A stretch of DNA of 64,000 bases from Pseudarthrobacter sp. PS3-L1 (GCF_030063285.1 NZ_JASISU010000006.1:42940-106939), one strand, 5' to 3'; positions 28,197-37,467 are shown, numbered from the stretch's first letter. Notes: generated from the letters alone by a model not told the origin. Numbers and translations are program-made.

Positions 28197-28202
28197 TACA
28201 CT
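28197..28202 (+). promoter_or_regulatory. -10 element of Nudix gene (leaderless)
   Basis: TACACT, 6 bases before the ATG at 28209. The divergent MFS gene starts at 27970; 27971-28196 holds nothing else recognised. Confidence 0.45.
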
Positions 28203-28208
28203 GAACCA

Positions 28209-28691
28209 ATGACTGATCGAATACTGGTTGTGGGCGCCGCGGTAGTGGACGATCTGGAACGACCGACATTCTTACTGGTGGCGCGGAGGACAGCGCCCGA
28301 GAAGTTTGCTGGGCTTTGGGAATTTCCCGGTGGCAAAGTTGAGATCGGGGAGAGGGCCCAGGACGCCCTGCATCGTGAACTTAGAGAAGAACTGGGTGTT
28401 GAAGTGGTTCTGGGAGCGGAACTGGCAGGGCCCAGTCACAACGGATGGCCGCTTGACGGCAAAGCTGACATGCGGGTCTGGTTCGCGGAGATTTCAGCAG
28501 GGGCTCCCGAACCGCTGGAAGACCACGACGTGCTTGAATGGATGCCATTGGACGAGCGAAGCAGCGTGCTCGCCCTTGCCTGGATCCCAGCCGACGTACC
28601 CATTGTCCACGCGCTCTTGGAAAAAACCGGATTGCGGTCCCCTGGAAGCCCTGGTAGCAGCGTCAGCCATGGATCATGTGGGCAAGCATAG
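28209..28691 (+). CDS. Nudix hydrolase, MutT-like
   Basis: 160 residues from the ATG at 28209; the frame is open upstream but that part is non-coding in character. The Nudix box is complete (GKVEIGERAQDALHRELREE, then LGV). N-terminal VVGAAVVDDLERPTFLLVARR and the GLWEFPGG lead-in are MutT/8-oxo-dGTPase-like. It probably cleans oxidised nucleotides. It converges with the radical SAM gene, 6 bases between stops. Confidence 0.88.
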   Translation: MTDRILVVGAAVVDDLERPTFLLVARRTAPEKFAGLWEFPGGKVEIGERAQDALHRELREELGVEVVLGAELAGPSHNGWPLDGKADMRVWFAEISAGAPEPLEDHDVLEWMPLDERSSVLALAWIPADVPIVHALLEKTGLRSPGSPGSSVSHGSCGQA

Positions 28692-28697
28692 GCCGTG

Positions 28698-29858
28698 TCA
28701 GAAGAGGGTCGGCTGGCTTTGACGCACTGCTCCGCGGGGGCCTTTTGCGGAACCAGTTTGCTGTGTGGGCCTAGCCGTCGGCATGATCCCGGGGGGATAC
28801 TCCGCCTCTTCAGCCCTTGGGTCCTCGGCAATCCGTCGATGGCTGAAGCCATGTGTGTCCTGAAAGCCGTGCCGTGCTTTGAAAAACCTGATACGGCTCG
28901 CTAGCCACTCCCTGTAATCACGTGATGCGTAGTGACCATCGCCGTAAAGCCGTCGATATTTTCCTGCCAGGTGAGGGTGGTGAGCGGCCAACCAGCCCAT
29001 GAACCAGTCTTTTGTTCCCGGCTTCAGGTACAGCGCCCCGGCACTGACACCTGTTGCCCCAGCAGCGGCGAGTGCGCCGAACAGTGCGTCTAGGTCTTCG
29101 TCGCTGTCGGAGAGCCACGGCAGGATCGGCATCGCCATGACACCGCAGGGGAGGCCGGCCTCCCGCAGCCGGCTGATGAGTCGAAGGCGGGCACGGGGGC
29201 TGGGTGTACCAGGCTCCACCGCGGCCGCGAGTTCTTCGTTGGTCATGGCCAAGGAAATCCCGACGCCCACCGGGACCTGGGTAGCAGCACGTTTGAGCAG
29301 GGGAATGTCGCGGGCCAGCAGTGTTCCCTTGGTCAGGATGGAGAGTGGAGTTCCCGATTCAGCCAAGGCGTTGATGATGCCAGGCATCAGTGCGTAGCGG
29401 CCTTCTGCTCGCTGGTACGGGTCCGTGTTGGTTCCTAGTGCCACAGGAGGCCTTGTCCAGCTTGGCTTTGCCAGCTCCTTCCGCAGGACTTCGGCGATGT
29501 TGACCTTGACCACCACTTGGCTGTCGAAGTCGAGGCCTGCGTCAAAGTCGAGATAGGTATGGCTCTTGCGGGCAAAACAGTAAACGCACGCGTGGCTGCA
29601 TCCACGGTAGGGGTTGATGGTCCATCCGAAGGGCATTTTTGACCCCGGTGGCACTTTGTTGAGCACCGATTTTGCGGTGACCTCGTGAAAAGTGACACCG
29701 GAGAACTCTGGGGTACTCACCGAGCGGAGAAGTCCTGCTATGGGTAGGAGCGCGGGGACTGCCGGTCTTGGGGCTGGCCCGGAAGCCGCAGCAGTGTTGG
29801 CACCCGCTGGTGTGTCCTGCGGAACGTCGGCTGTGAGCGACTGGGCATCCCATCTCAT
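28698..29858 (-). CDS. Rv2578c-family radical SAM protein, SOS-box controlled
   Basis: 386 residues. Radical SAM cysteines C87/C91/C94 in GCSHACVYCFAR; preceding MPFGWTINPYRG and following GTNTDPYQRAEG are typical of the Rv2578c / spore-photoproduct-lyase-like group. The substrate is unknown. A perfect SOS box ends 9 bases before the ATG, and the C-terminus QPTLF resembles the sliding-clamp binding pentamer QxxLF. Both point to DNA repair, by inference. The SOS box is shared with the divergent pcp. Confidence 0.88.
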   Translation of the reverse strand: MRWDAQSLTADVPQDTPAGANTAAASGPAPRPAVPALLPIAGLLRSVSTPEFSGVTFHEVTAKSVLNKVPPGSKMPFGWTINPYRGCSHACVYCFARKSHTYLDFDAGLDFDSQVVVKVNIAEVLRKELAKPSWTRPPVALGTNTDPYQRAEGRYALMPGIINALAESGTPLSILTKGTLLARDIPLLKRAATQVPVGVGISLAMTNEELAAAVEPGTPSPRARLRLISRLREAGLPCGVMAMPILPWLSDSDEDLDALFGALAAAGATGVSAGALYLKPGTKDWFMGWLAAHHPHLAGKYRRLYGDGHYASRDYREWLASRIRFFKARHGFQDTHGFSHRRIAEDPRAEEAEYPPGIMPTARPTQQTGSAKGPRGAVRQSQPTLF

Positions 29859-29866
29859 AGCTTCAT

Positions 29867-29882
29867 TCGAATATATGTTCGA
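29867..29882. promoter_or_regulatory. Perfect SOS box between radical SAM gene and pcp
   Basis: TCGAATATATGTTCGA has perfect TCGAA/TTCGA arms and central spacing equal to the lexA site. It is 9 bases upstream of the radical SAM ATG and 42 bases upstream of pcp. Confidence 0.92.
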
Positions 29883-29911
29883 CTAAAAGTCAAGGTGCCA
29901 GACCGGGCCGA

Positions 29912-29917
29912 TAGGAT
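29912..29917 (+). promoter_or_regulatory. -10 element of pcp (leaderless)
   Basis: TAGGAT, 6 bases before the ATG at 29924. The SOS box at 29867-29882 would be upstream of its -35 region. Confidence 0.5.
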
Positions 29918-29923
29918 GGCTCG

Positions 29924-30565
29924 ATGATCCTCCTCACAGGTTTTGAACCATTTGGCGGCCAATCGACGAATCCCAGCTGGCCTGCGGCCCGGCAGGCTGC
30001 ACGCGCCCTGCGGGCCAAGGGAATCGAGGCCATAGCCGTGGAGCTTCCCTGCGTTTTCGGTGAATCCCAGGCGGCACTGTATGCCGCGGTGGATGAGTAC
30101 GAGCCGGACGTGGTCCTATGCGTTGGCCAGGCCTCGGGCAGGAGTGCCGTGTCCTTGGAGCGCGTGGCCATCAACTGTGACGACGCACGAATTGCTGACA
30201 ACAGGGGAAATAGCCCAGTAGACAGCCCTGTGGTGAACGGCGGACCGACTGCCTACTTCAGTTCCCTGCCCATCAAGGCTGCCCTAGGATCGGTAAAGCA
30301 GGCCGGCATAGCCGTGGAGATCTCGCAGACAGCCGGGACATTCGTCTGTAACCACATTTTTTACTCCCTGATGCATCTTCTTGCAGCCAGGGATGGCGTC
30401 CGTGGTGGCTTCATCCATATACCCAGTGACCCGGGTCATGTGGCCGCGGGCAGCACAGTCCCCACGATGACCGTTGATATGGCTTCGGATGCGCTCGTGA
30501 TCATCGCATTGACCACTCTGGGGACGACTGTGGATGTTCGGATATCGGCAGGTGCAACGCATTAG
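29924..30565 (+). CDS. pcp: Pyroglutamyl-peptidase I
   Basis: 213 residues. C15 peptidase motifs: ILLTGFEPFGGQSTNPSW at the N-terminus, SLERVAINCDDARIADN (catalytic Glu), AGTFVCNHIFYSLMH (catalytic Cys) and GGFIHIPSDPG (His). It removes N-terminal pyroglutamate from peptides in the cytosol. It converges with the SIMPL gene (29 bases between stops). Confidence 0.93.
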   Translation: MILLTGFEPFGGQSTNPSWPAARQAARALRAKGIEAIAVELPCVFGESQAALYAAVDEYEPDVVLCVGQASGRSAVSLERVAINCDDARIADNRGNSPVDSPVVNGGPTAYFSSLPIKAALGSVKQAGIAVEISQTAGTFVCNHIFYSLMHLLAARDGVRGGFIHIPSDPGHVAAGSTVPTMTVDMASDALVIIALTTLGTTVDVRISAGATH

Positions 30566-30594
30566 CAAGTGGCAGGGATGGCCTGCAACCTGAG

Positions 30595-31239
30595 TCAGGC
30601 AGCGGCCGGATCCACGCCCCAGGAGGCAGCGAGGCTGCAGGTAATGCCGACAGATCCAGCCTCGATGGAGAGTGGTTCGATGGCGGCCGCGCGCTGCATT
30701 GTGGCCATAGGGCCCGGGGCGTTGCCGCGCTCAACTTCAGACAGGGATGTGACAGGTCCCAAGCTCACACCTGCAAGCTGGGCCAACTGCTGGGCGGCGG
30801 AAAGTGCGTCCTCCCACGCCAGCGCCCTGGCCCGCGCCCGGAGTGCGGCCGGATCGGCAAATCCCAGGTCCAGTCCATTCAGCCGGACATCGTTCCCACC
30901 TGCCTGGACGGCAGCTGCAAGCGCCGCCGACGAACCGTCAAGGTTCCGCAGTTGGACGGTGACCGTGGCGGAGGCGACATAGCCGGTGACTTTTTGTCCC
31001 ACTCCGTCCTGCCAGAGGACGTCGGCACGCACGTTGAGGCCGGACGTCCTCATGTCCTCGTTCTGCGCGCCGTGTTCCCGGAGCGCAGAGGATATTGCGC
31101 CAGATCTCTCTCCGGCCGCGGCATACGCTGCAGCAACGTCATCACGGCGGCATTCAACTCCGATGCTCATGGTCAGCAGATCCGGCACTGCCTCTGCTGT
31201 TCCTGTTCCTGTGACACTGATGTGTTCGCTCACGGTCAT
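30595..31239 (-). CDS. SIMPL (DUF541) domain protein
   Basis: 214 residues. ISVTGTGTAEAVPDLLTMSI at the N-terminus and repeated long-helix segments with a late beta region match the SIMPL/BP26 family. Unlike many members it has no signal peptide, so it is predicted to be cytoplasmic. Function is poorly known (oxidative stress links in some members). Its ATG overlaps the stop of the upstream HEGRH gene (ATGA), so the two are translationally coupled. Confidence 0.8.
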   Translation of the reverse strand: MTVSEHISVTGTGTAEAVPDLLTMSIGVECRRDDVAAAYAAAGERSGAISSALREHGAQNEDMRTSGLNVRADVLWQDGVGQKVTGYVASATVTVQLRNLDGSSAALAAAVQAGGNDVRLNGLDLGFADPAALRARARALAWEDALSAAQQLAQLAGVSLGPVTSLSEVERGNAPGPMATMQRAAAIEPLSIEAGSVGITCSLAASWGVDPAAA

Positions 31240-31763
31240 GCCTCGCTTTCCTGGAGAGGGTTTGTCCTGGCGACTGTACGGCGTCGCCGCAGGGAAAAGG
31301 GACGGGTTGGCGCCTGCCGGTAACCCCCAGCTTCCAAACCTGCCGACACTTCAAAAAAATTCGCTGACGCCGGATCCCCAGTGCGCAGCAGAGACCAGCC
31401 TGCCGCAGCGAAATAGAGTGGCAGGAAGGGAAGCCCCAAACATAGGGCGTACTGGGTGGCATGCCTGCCCTCGTGGAACAGGAGTGCCGGTGTGGCGTTC
31501 CGCGGGTCTGGCAGCGGCCGTCCCGTCTGGGATCGGAATACCACGACGTTACCCACGGTGAAAGCGCCGGCGACAGGCAGTTTCAATGACCATCCCGCGG
31601 CAAGGAGCAAACCTTCTGGTCCACTGACAATCTTTGTTCCTGCCCAGCGGGCCAGCCCAAGACCCAAGAGGGTGGAACCATTGACCAGGTTGGCCACGCG
31701 ACGGAGTTGCTGGCCCGCTGTAAGGTCCGGGGTGTTGCTTGCCGTTCCGCGATGCCCTGTCAT
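31236..31763 (-). CDS. HExxH-motif membrane protein of unknown function
   Basis: 175 residues. LLFHEGRHATQYAL (H97, E98, H101) is an HExxH zinc-protease-type motif, with a possible third ligand Glu at about 138 in NFFEVSAGLEAGGY. Hydrophobic stretches at about 51-71 and 108-126 suggest membrane association, and a basic, Arg-rich tail follows. No known family is recognised with confidence. It is coupled by a 4-base overlap with the SIMPL gene. The 235 bases between it and pheS contain a TAGACT (31808-31813) but no T-box or leader peptide that I can recognise. Confidence 0.65.
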   Translation of the reverse strand: MTGHRGTASNTPDLTAGQQLRRVANLVNGSTLLGLGLARWAGTKIVSGPEGLLLAAGWSLKLPVAGAFTVGNVVVFRSQTGRPLPDPRNATPALLFHEGRHATQYALCLGLPFLPLYFAAAGWSLLRTGDPASANFFEVSAGLEAGGYRQAPTRPFSLRRRRTVARTNPLQESEA

Positions 31764-31997
31764 AGGAACATGCTAGTCACAGGTGAGGTGCGGCGGGTGA
31801 TTTCACCTAGACTGGTAGGCAACGCCCGCCGGTCACCCTGGCGGGCTCGGACCATGCTCTTCGCCAGACTCTGCGGTAGTTCACCGATAGATTCAGGCAC
31901 CAGAGCGCCCCCAGTTCCGTCAACGATGGACGTTTGCGCCGCAGATGTCCGCCGCGTCGGAACGGGAGCTCCACCAACTCACAGCTAAGAACAGTAG

Positions 31998-33059
31998 ATG
32001 ACTGAAACTTTGCCGGGCGCTGACGTCCCGAACCCACTGGACGAAGCCGCCATCACCGCTGCCGTCGATACAGCCGTTGCCGCGATTGACGGCGCCTCAA
32101 CACTTGATGAACTCAAGGCTGTCAGACTGGCCCACGCGGGGGAGAAGTCCCCGCTGAGCCTGGCCAACCGTGAGATCGGCAAGCTGGACAAAGCAGACAA
32201 AGCGGCCGCCGGAAAGCTCATGGGAAGTTCACGCGGCCGGATCAATAAGGCGCTCGCCGCGCGGACTGTTGTCCTTGAGGCAGAAAATGACGCGCGGATC
32301 CTGGTCGAGGAAACAGTGGACGTCACGGCAGCCCCTTGCCGTCGTAGGGCTGGCGCCAGACACCCACTCTCCACGCTGCAGGACCGCGTAAGTGACATTT
32401 TTGTCGGGATGGGTTGGGAAATTGCGGAAGGTCCAGAAGTCGAATCCGAATGGTTCAACTTCGATGCCCTGAACTTCAAGCCTGACCACCCGGCCCGAGA
32501 AATGCAGGACACCTTTTTTGTCGAGCCCCCCGAGGCCCACCTGCTGATGCGGACCCACACGTCACCCGTGCAGGTACGGTCCATGCTTGAGCGCGCGGTA
32601 CCGATCTACGTGCTCTGCCCGGGCAAGGTGTTTCGCACCGATGAGCTCGACTCTACCCACACGCCGGTGTTCCACCAGTTCGAGGGCCTGGCCATCGACA
32701 GGAACCTGAGCATGGCCGACCTCCGCGGAACGCTGGAGCACTTCGCCCGTCAGATGTTCGGCGAGGCTGCTCAGATCCGTCTGCGGCCCAACTACTTCCC
32801 TTTCACGGAACCCTCCGCAGAGCTGGATATCTGGCACCCCGGTGCAAAGGGGGGCCCACGCTGGATCGAATGGGGCGGCTGCGGCATGGTCAATCCCAAT
32901 GTGCTCCGCGCTGCGGGCATCGATCCAGACATCTATTCAGGTTTTGCCTTCGGCATGGGAATTGAGCGGACGCTCATGTTCCGCAACGAGGTCGCGGACA
33001 TGCGCGACATGATCGAAGGCGACGTACGTTTCAGCGAGCACTTCGGGATGGAGATCTAA
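31998..33059 (+). CDS. pheS: Phenylalanine-tRNA ligase alpha subunit
   Basis: 353 residues. N-terminal coiled coil, then class II synthetase motifs: motif 2 PIYVLCPGKVFRTDELDSTHTPVFHQ, motif 3 GFAFGMGIERTLMF; PNYFPFTEPSAELDI is conserved. Forms the alpha2beta2 enzyme with PheT, 2 bases downstream. No ribosome binding site is strong here. Confidence 0.97.
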   Translation: MTETLPGADVPNPLDEAAITAAVDTAVAAIDGASTLDELKAVRLAHAGEKSPLSLANREIGKLDKADKAAAGKLMGSSRGRINKALAARTVVLEAENDARILVEETVDVTAAPCRRRAGARHPLSTLQDRVSDIFVGMGWEIAEGPEVESEWFNFDALNFKPDHPAREMQDTFFVEPPEAHLLMRTHTSPVQVRSMLERAVPIYVLCPGKVFRTDELDSTHTPVFHQFEGLAIDRNLSMADLRGTLEHFARQMFGEAAQIRLRPNYFPFTEPSAELDIWHPGAKGGPRWIEWGGCGMVNPNVLRAAGIDPDIYSGFAFGMGIERTLMFRNEVADMRDMIEGDVRFSEHFGMEI

Positions 33060-33061
33060 CA

Positions 33062-35602
33062 GTGCGTATTCCCCTTTCCTGGCTGCGCGAATTTGCCCAG
33101 GTACCGGCCGGTTCATCGGCCGAAGACGTCATGGAAGAACTGGTCAAGGTGGGCTTCGAGGAAGAAGACGTCCACCGTCCCACAGATACGCTGCAGGGCC
33201 CCGTAGTTGTGGGGCAGGTTCTCAGCCTGGTCAAGGAACCCCAGACCAATGGAAAGACCATTAACTGGTGCCAGGTCCGGGTTGTTCCAGAGGGCCAGGA
33301 GCAGAGCCTCACTGGCGATGGCATTGACCCTTCTGGCGTTCAGGGCATCATCTGTGGAGCCCACAATTTTGTGGAGGGCGACAAGGTGGTGGTGACCCTG
33401 CCCGGAGCTGTCCTGCCAGGGGATTTTAGGATTTCTGCCCGAAAGACCTATGGCCATCTCTCCGCCGGCATGATTGCTTCGGTCCGGGAACTGGGGATCG
33501 GCGATGACCACGACGGCATTTTGGTGCTCTCCCGAATCGGACTGGACCCTGAGATCGGATCCGACGCTCTGGAACTGCTGGGCCTCTACGATCAGGCTGC
33601 CGAAATCAATGTCACGCCTGATCGCAGCTACGCATTTTCCCTGCGGGGCGTCGCACGCGAGTATGCGCACGCGACCGGCACCTCGTTCACGGATCCGGCG
33701 TCGTTGGTCTCTGCTCCCAGTACCCTCACTGGCGGCTTCGACGTTGAGCTCCATGATGATGCACCGATCTACGGAATCCCTGGCTGCGACAGGTTCGTTG
33801 CCCGCACAGTAACGGGAGTGGACGCGACGCGTCCCACCCCGCAGTGGATGGTGTCCCGGCTGCGGCTTGCAGGTATCAGGTCCATTTCCCTTCCTGTGGA
33901 CATCTCCAACTACGTCATGCTGGAGTTGGGACAGCCCAATCACTGTTATGACCTGGACAGGCTCACAGGCTCAATCGTGGTACGTCGAGCAACAGCTGGC
34001 GAGAAACTCACCACCCTTGACGGCAGGGAACGGACACTCAACACAGAAGACCTGCTGATCACCGATGCCTCAGGCGCTATTGGAATTGCTGGCGTCATGG
34101 GCGGTGCCCACACTGAAGTCTCTGGTGGGACCACGTCCATCCTGATCGAGGCTGCCCATTTCGACGCCGTTTCGGTGGCCCGGTCGCGTCGTCGCCACAA
34201 GCTCCCCTCCGAGGCATCCAAACGCTTCGAGCGGGGCGTTGACTGGAACCTGGCCGGTATTGCCGCTCAGCGCGTCGTTGACCTGCTCGTCGAGTTGGCC
34301 GGTGCTACCGCCGAGGCGACAGGAACTGATGTTGGAAAGGCTCCTGAGCCAGTCGTGATCGACCTTCCGGAGGCTTTCGCAGCTGCCCGGATTGGTATCG
34401 AGTTCACCGAACAGCAGATCACACAGGCGCTTGAAGACATCGGAGCCCAGGTTGAGCGGACCGCCACGGGATATTCCGTCACGGCGCCTTCCTGGCGGCA
34501 CGACCTGGAGACTCGTGAGGATCTCTCTGAGGAAATTGCCCGGTTGGTGGGCTACGACCAGATTCCGGCGACTCTGCCAGTTGCTCCTCCAGGGCGTGGC
34601 CTATCCCGCACCCAGCAGCAGAAGCGGAGGCTTTTGCAGGCCCTGGCCGATTCTGGGCTGACGGAAATTCTTGCGTACCCCTTTGTCTCCAGCGCGGCCA
34701 ATGCAACGTTTGGCACTGCTGCGGGTGAGGCTCCGCGTGCCCTGAAACTCGCGAATCCCATCAGCGAGGAACAGGGCTGGCTGCGGACCTCCCTGCTGCC
34801 AGGCTTGTTGGAGGTTGCGCGTCGCAACCACTCCCGTGGATTCCGTGACCTTGCACTCTTCGAAGCTGGCGCAGTGTTCCTGCCCGGCGCCCGCTTGGGC
34901 ACCGCCGCGATCCCGCCGCTGGGGATCAGGCCGGAGGAAGAGGTCCTTGACGGGCTGTACGACGGCGTTCCGCACCAGCCGCTGCATGTTGCCGCAGTTC
35001 TCACTGGCGTCGACTCGCCCGCTGGTGCCGGGCACCAGCCCCGTCCCTGGGACTGGGCTGACGGCGTCGACGTCGCCCGTCTTGCTGCCGACATTCTCGG
35101 TGTGGAACTGGTCGTTACCCAGGGTGCCCACCAGGCGTTCCACCCTGGCCGGACAGCGCAGCTGTCGCTGCGTAGCGGCGAGGTCGTTGGCTATGCGGGG
35201 GAGCTGCACCCGAAGCTGCTGGCATCGTCCGACATGCCAGCCCGAAGTGTGGCCGTGGAGTTCGACGCCGATCAGTTGTTCGCAGCCACTGCTGACGTGA
35301 TTGTGGCCAAACCACTTTCTACTTTCCCGGTGGCAACTCAGGACGTAGCGCTTGTGGTGGCGCAGGAGATTCCTGCTGATGAGGTGTTGGCTGCGCTCCG
35401 CGAAGGTGCTGGGGAATTGCTAGAAGATGTTGCGCTCTTTGATGTGTATGCGGGGGAGCGCATTGGGGAGGGCCTGAAATCCCTGGCGTTCGGTCTTCGG
35501 TTCCGGGCCCCTGACCGGACCCTCACGGCGGATGAGGCATCAGCGGCCCGTGAGGGTGCTGTTGCCCTGGCTGCGGAACGCTGTGGTGCTGTCCAGCGCT
35601 AA
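33062..35602 (+). CDS. pheT: Phenylalanine-tRNA ligase beta subunit
   Basis: 846 residues from a GTG. N-terminal tRNA-binding EMAP-like domain (VVVGQVLSLVKEP), B3/B4 editing domain (VDISNYVMLELGQPNHCYDLD), B5 domain, and a C-terminal anticodon-binding FDX-ACB domain (STFPVATQDVALVV...). Ends pheST; a terminator follows. In related genomes argC comes next, but here a 10-kb block intervenes. Confidence 0.97.
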   Translation: MRIPLSWLREFAQVPAGSSAEDVMEELVKVGFEEEDVHRPTDTLQGPVVVGQVLSLVKEPQTNGKTINWCQVRVVPEGQEQSLTGDGIDPSGVQGIICGAHNFVEGDKVVVTLPGAVLPGDFRISARKTYGHLSAGMIASVRELGIGDDHDGILVLSRIGLDPEIGSDALELLGLYDQAAEINVTPDRSYAFSLRGVAREYAHATGTSFTDPASLVSAPSTLTGGFDVELHDDAPIYGIPGCDRFVARTVTGVDATRPTPQWMVSRLRLAGIRSISLPVDISNYVMLELGQPNHCYDLDRLTGSIVVRRATAGEKLTTLDGRERTLNTEDLLITDASGAIGIAGVMGGAHTEVSGGTTSILIEAAHFDAVSVARSRRRHKLPSEASKRFERGVDWNLAGIAAQRVVDLLVELAGATAEATGTDVGKAPEPVVIDLPEAFAAARIGIEFTEQQITQALEDIGAQVERTATGYSVTAPSWRHDLETREDLSEEIARLVGYDQIPATLPVAPPGRGLSRTQQQKRRLLQALADSGLTEILAYPFVSSAANATFGTAAGEAPRALKLANPISEEQGWLRTSLLPGLLEVARRNHSRGFRDLALFEAGAVFLPGARLGTAAIPPLGIRPEEEVLDGLYDGVPHQPLHVAAVLTGVDSPAGAGHQPRPWDWADGVDVARLAADILGVELVVTQGAHQAFHPGRTAQLSLRSGEVVGYAGELHPKLLASSDMPARSVAVEFDADQLFAATADVIVAKPLSTFPVATQDVALVVAQEIPADEVLAALREGAGELLEDVALFDVYAGERIGEGLKSLAFGLRFRAPDRTLTADEASAAREGAVALAAERCGAVQR

Positions 35603-35633
35603 ATGTCCGTTTGCTGGTGTTCCGGTGACGGCC

Positions 35634-35675
35634 GGAGAATCCTTGTAACCCCAGTGGTTGCAGGGATTCTCCCTT
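35634..35675 (+). terminator. Terminator after pheT
   Basis: GGAGAATCC and GGATTCTCC with an inner AACC/GGTT stem, followed by CTT only; a weak T-run, but the stem is strong and placed correctly. Confidence 0.65.
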
Positions 35676-35739
35676 GCCTGGCCGAAATGCCCATTCGCGT
35701 GGGCGCCCTGACAGGAAAAGCAGTGTGGCCAACATCGGG

Positions 35740-36231
35740 CTAGTGGATGAGGGCCTTGAGCAGGACGATGCCCACGCCCAGCAACGCCGTCGCGCTCCCC
35801 ATGGTCAGACGCTGCGAGAGTTTTTGGGTCCAGGAGCCGGCGGACACGTATCCGAGCACTCCCAGCAGAACCACGTCCACCCAGAGCGCGGTCCACAGGG
35901 CTATCTCATCGCCAATCAGGTTGATTACTCCGAGCAACACGATGGCCAGGGGAAGCACCGCTGCAATAAGCATCCCTAGGGAATGCACCAGTGCGTACTG
36001 CATCGATTCGTGGATCGGGGATTTCCTGTCGGGCACGTGGCTCAGGCGCGCAACACCAGTAGCAAAAAGGTGGGCAAGCCAAAAAACTGCAACCGTGATG
36101 AGAACTTTGATGAACACATCCCGGGACGTCACGTCGTAGCGGTCCGTGACCATCAACAGTGCCGAGACCATGATCAGCCCGTACACCGCTGACTCGGAAA
36201 AGAAGTCTGCTTTGCGAAGCTTGTAGCCCAC
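35740..36231 (-). CDS. Multi-pass membrane protein of unknown function
   Basis: 163 residues from a GTG with AGGGGG just upstream; a longer frame reaches 36360 but the extra part is not protein-like. Four to five hydrophobic segments (VYGLIMVSALLMV; VFIKVLITVAVFWLAHLFATG; LVHSLGMLIAAVLPLAIVLLG; LWVDVVLLGVLGYV; GSATALLGVGIVLLKAL). The N-terminal KLRKADFFSESA is cytoplasmic. I do not recognise the family. It is downstream of, and on the same strand as, the VanS-like kinase, 140 bases away. Confidence 0.6.
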   Translation of the reverse strand: MGYKLRKADFFSESAVYGLIMVSALLMVTDRYDVTSRDVFIKVLITVAVFWLAHLFATGVARLSHVPDRKSPIHESMQYALVHSLGMLIAAVLPLAIVLLGVINLIGDEIALWTALWVDVVLLGVLGYVSAGSWTQKLSQRLTMGSATALLGVGIVLLKALIH

Positions 36232-36369
36232 AACGCCCCCTGATCGGAAGTCTCCCTGCCTTAACCCAGCAACAGATGTCCATGAGCATATCGAGAAAAT
36301 GTGCGGGCGATGGATCGGTAACCATATTGCTGGGTGTTGGTGTGCCCTTCTTTTCGCCACCGTTGTGCC

Positions 36370-37467
36370 CTACGGTGCGGTCCGCTTCCTGTCTCCCGGT
36401 GTTCCTGTCGCGGTTGGCAGATGGATTTTGATGCGCAGGCCGCCGGCGGGACGGGGTGAGAGAGTGAGCGTCCCGTTGTGTGCATGGGCAATACTCTTCA
36501 CAATTGCCAACCCGAGACCGACGCCGGGATGGTCACCGGTCCGCGTGCGGTCCGAGCCGCGCCGAAATCTTTCGGTGAGAGTCGCAGCCAGTTTTTCTGT
36601 GACTATCTCACCTGTGTTCTCGACAATGAGGGTGGTGGTATCGGCGCTGTTCGTGGTGCTCAACCACATCACTCCGTGCAGCGGGATGTTGTGCACGATT
36701 GCGTTGTGTAGGAGATTTGTCACCATGTGAAGCAGGAGTGGGTGTGAGCCAAACGTTGGGGTAAAGGTGATGGCAGTTTTTATGGCGACACCGCGTTTTT
36801 CCGCAAGAGGAAAGAGTGTTTCGATGGCTTCTTCCACGAGTAGGGAAAGGTCCACCTGTTCTCTCGCAAAGGTTTTTTGGTCCGCCCGCGTCAGGAGCAG
36901 AAGTGCTTCAGTGAGGTCGATGGCACGGGCGTTGACGGTCCCGAGACGTGCGATGAGTTCGGTGGCGTCGCGGTGGGGGTCGTTTGCTGCCACGTTGAGC
37001 AAAGCCTGTGTTATTGCCAGCGGTGTACGGAGTTCGTGGGAAGCATTGGCCGCGAACCGCTGTTGTTCGGCCACTTGCACTTCAAGCTGTTCCAGCATCG
37101 CGTCGAAAGAATCTGCAAGTTCGCGGAACTCGTCCCTGCGGCCTTCCAATCTGATCCGGTGAGAAAGCGACCCCCTCGCGGCGATACGGGTTGCACTGGT
37201 GATTCTGGACAGTGGCGCGAGCATGCGGCCGGCGAGGAGCCAGCCTCCCAGAAATCCGAAAATGAGCAGGACGGCCAGTACGGTGACAGCTGCTGGCCCG
37301 AAGGCGCGTTGAAGGTCAGAGCGGTTGGGGACGAAGCCAAGAGGGCTGTCAATCGCACCGGCAGGGACGTATCGCAAAAGGAAGACCCAGACGACAGTGA
37401 GCAGCAAACCGCCCGCGACCATGAGGAATCCGACGTAACTAAGGGTGAGTTTGAGCCGAACGCTCAT
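36370..37467 (-). CDS. Sensor histidine kinase, VanS/CutS-like
   Basis: 365 residues from the ATG overlapping the response-regulator stop (ATGA). Two membrane segments (about 7-31 and 62-80), a HAMP linker, the H-box NASHELRTPLAITQALLN, N-box NLLHNAIVH and G-box GVGLGLAIVKSIAHAH. The extracytoplasmic loop is short (~30 residues). It should autophosphorylate and pass phosphate to the adjacent regulator. The divergent VanY-like gene suggests a cell-wall signal. Confidence 0.88.
   Translation of the reverse strand: MSVRLKLTLSYVGFLMVAGGLLLTVVWVFLLRYVPAGAIDSPLGFVPNRSDLQRAFGPAAVTVLAVLLIFGFLGGWLLAGRMLAPLSRITSATRIAARGSLSHRIRLEGRRDEFRELADSFDAMLEQLEVQVAEQQRFAANASHELRTPLAITQALLNVAANDPHRDATELIARLGTVNARAIDLTEALLLLTRADQKTFAREQVDLSLLVEEAIETLFPLAEKRGVAIKTAITFTPTFGSHPLLLHMVTNLLHNAIVHNIPLHGVMWLSTTNSADTTTLIVENTGEIVTEKLAATLTERFRRGSDRTRTGDHPGVGLGLAIVKSIAHAHNGTLTLSPRPAGGLRIKIHLPTATGTPGDRKRTAP

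Noticed and set aside
31764..31997. T-box riboswitch before pheS
   Set aside because: No GGUGGNACCGCG-like antiterminator element or specifier loop is visible.
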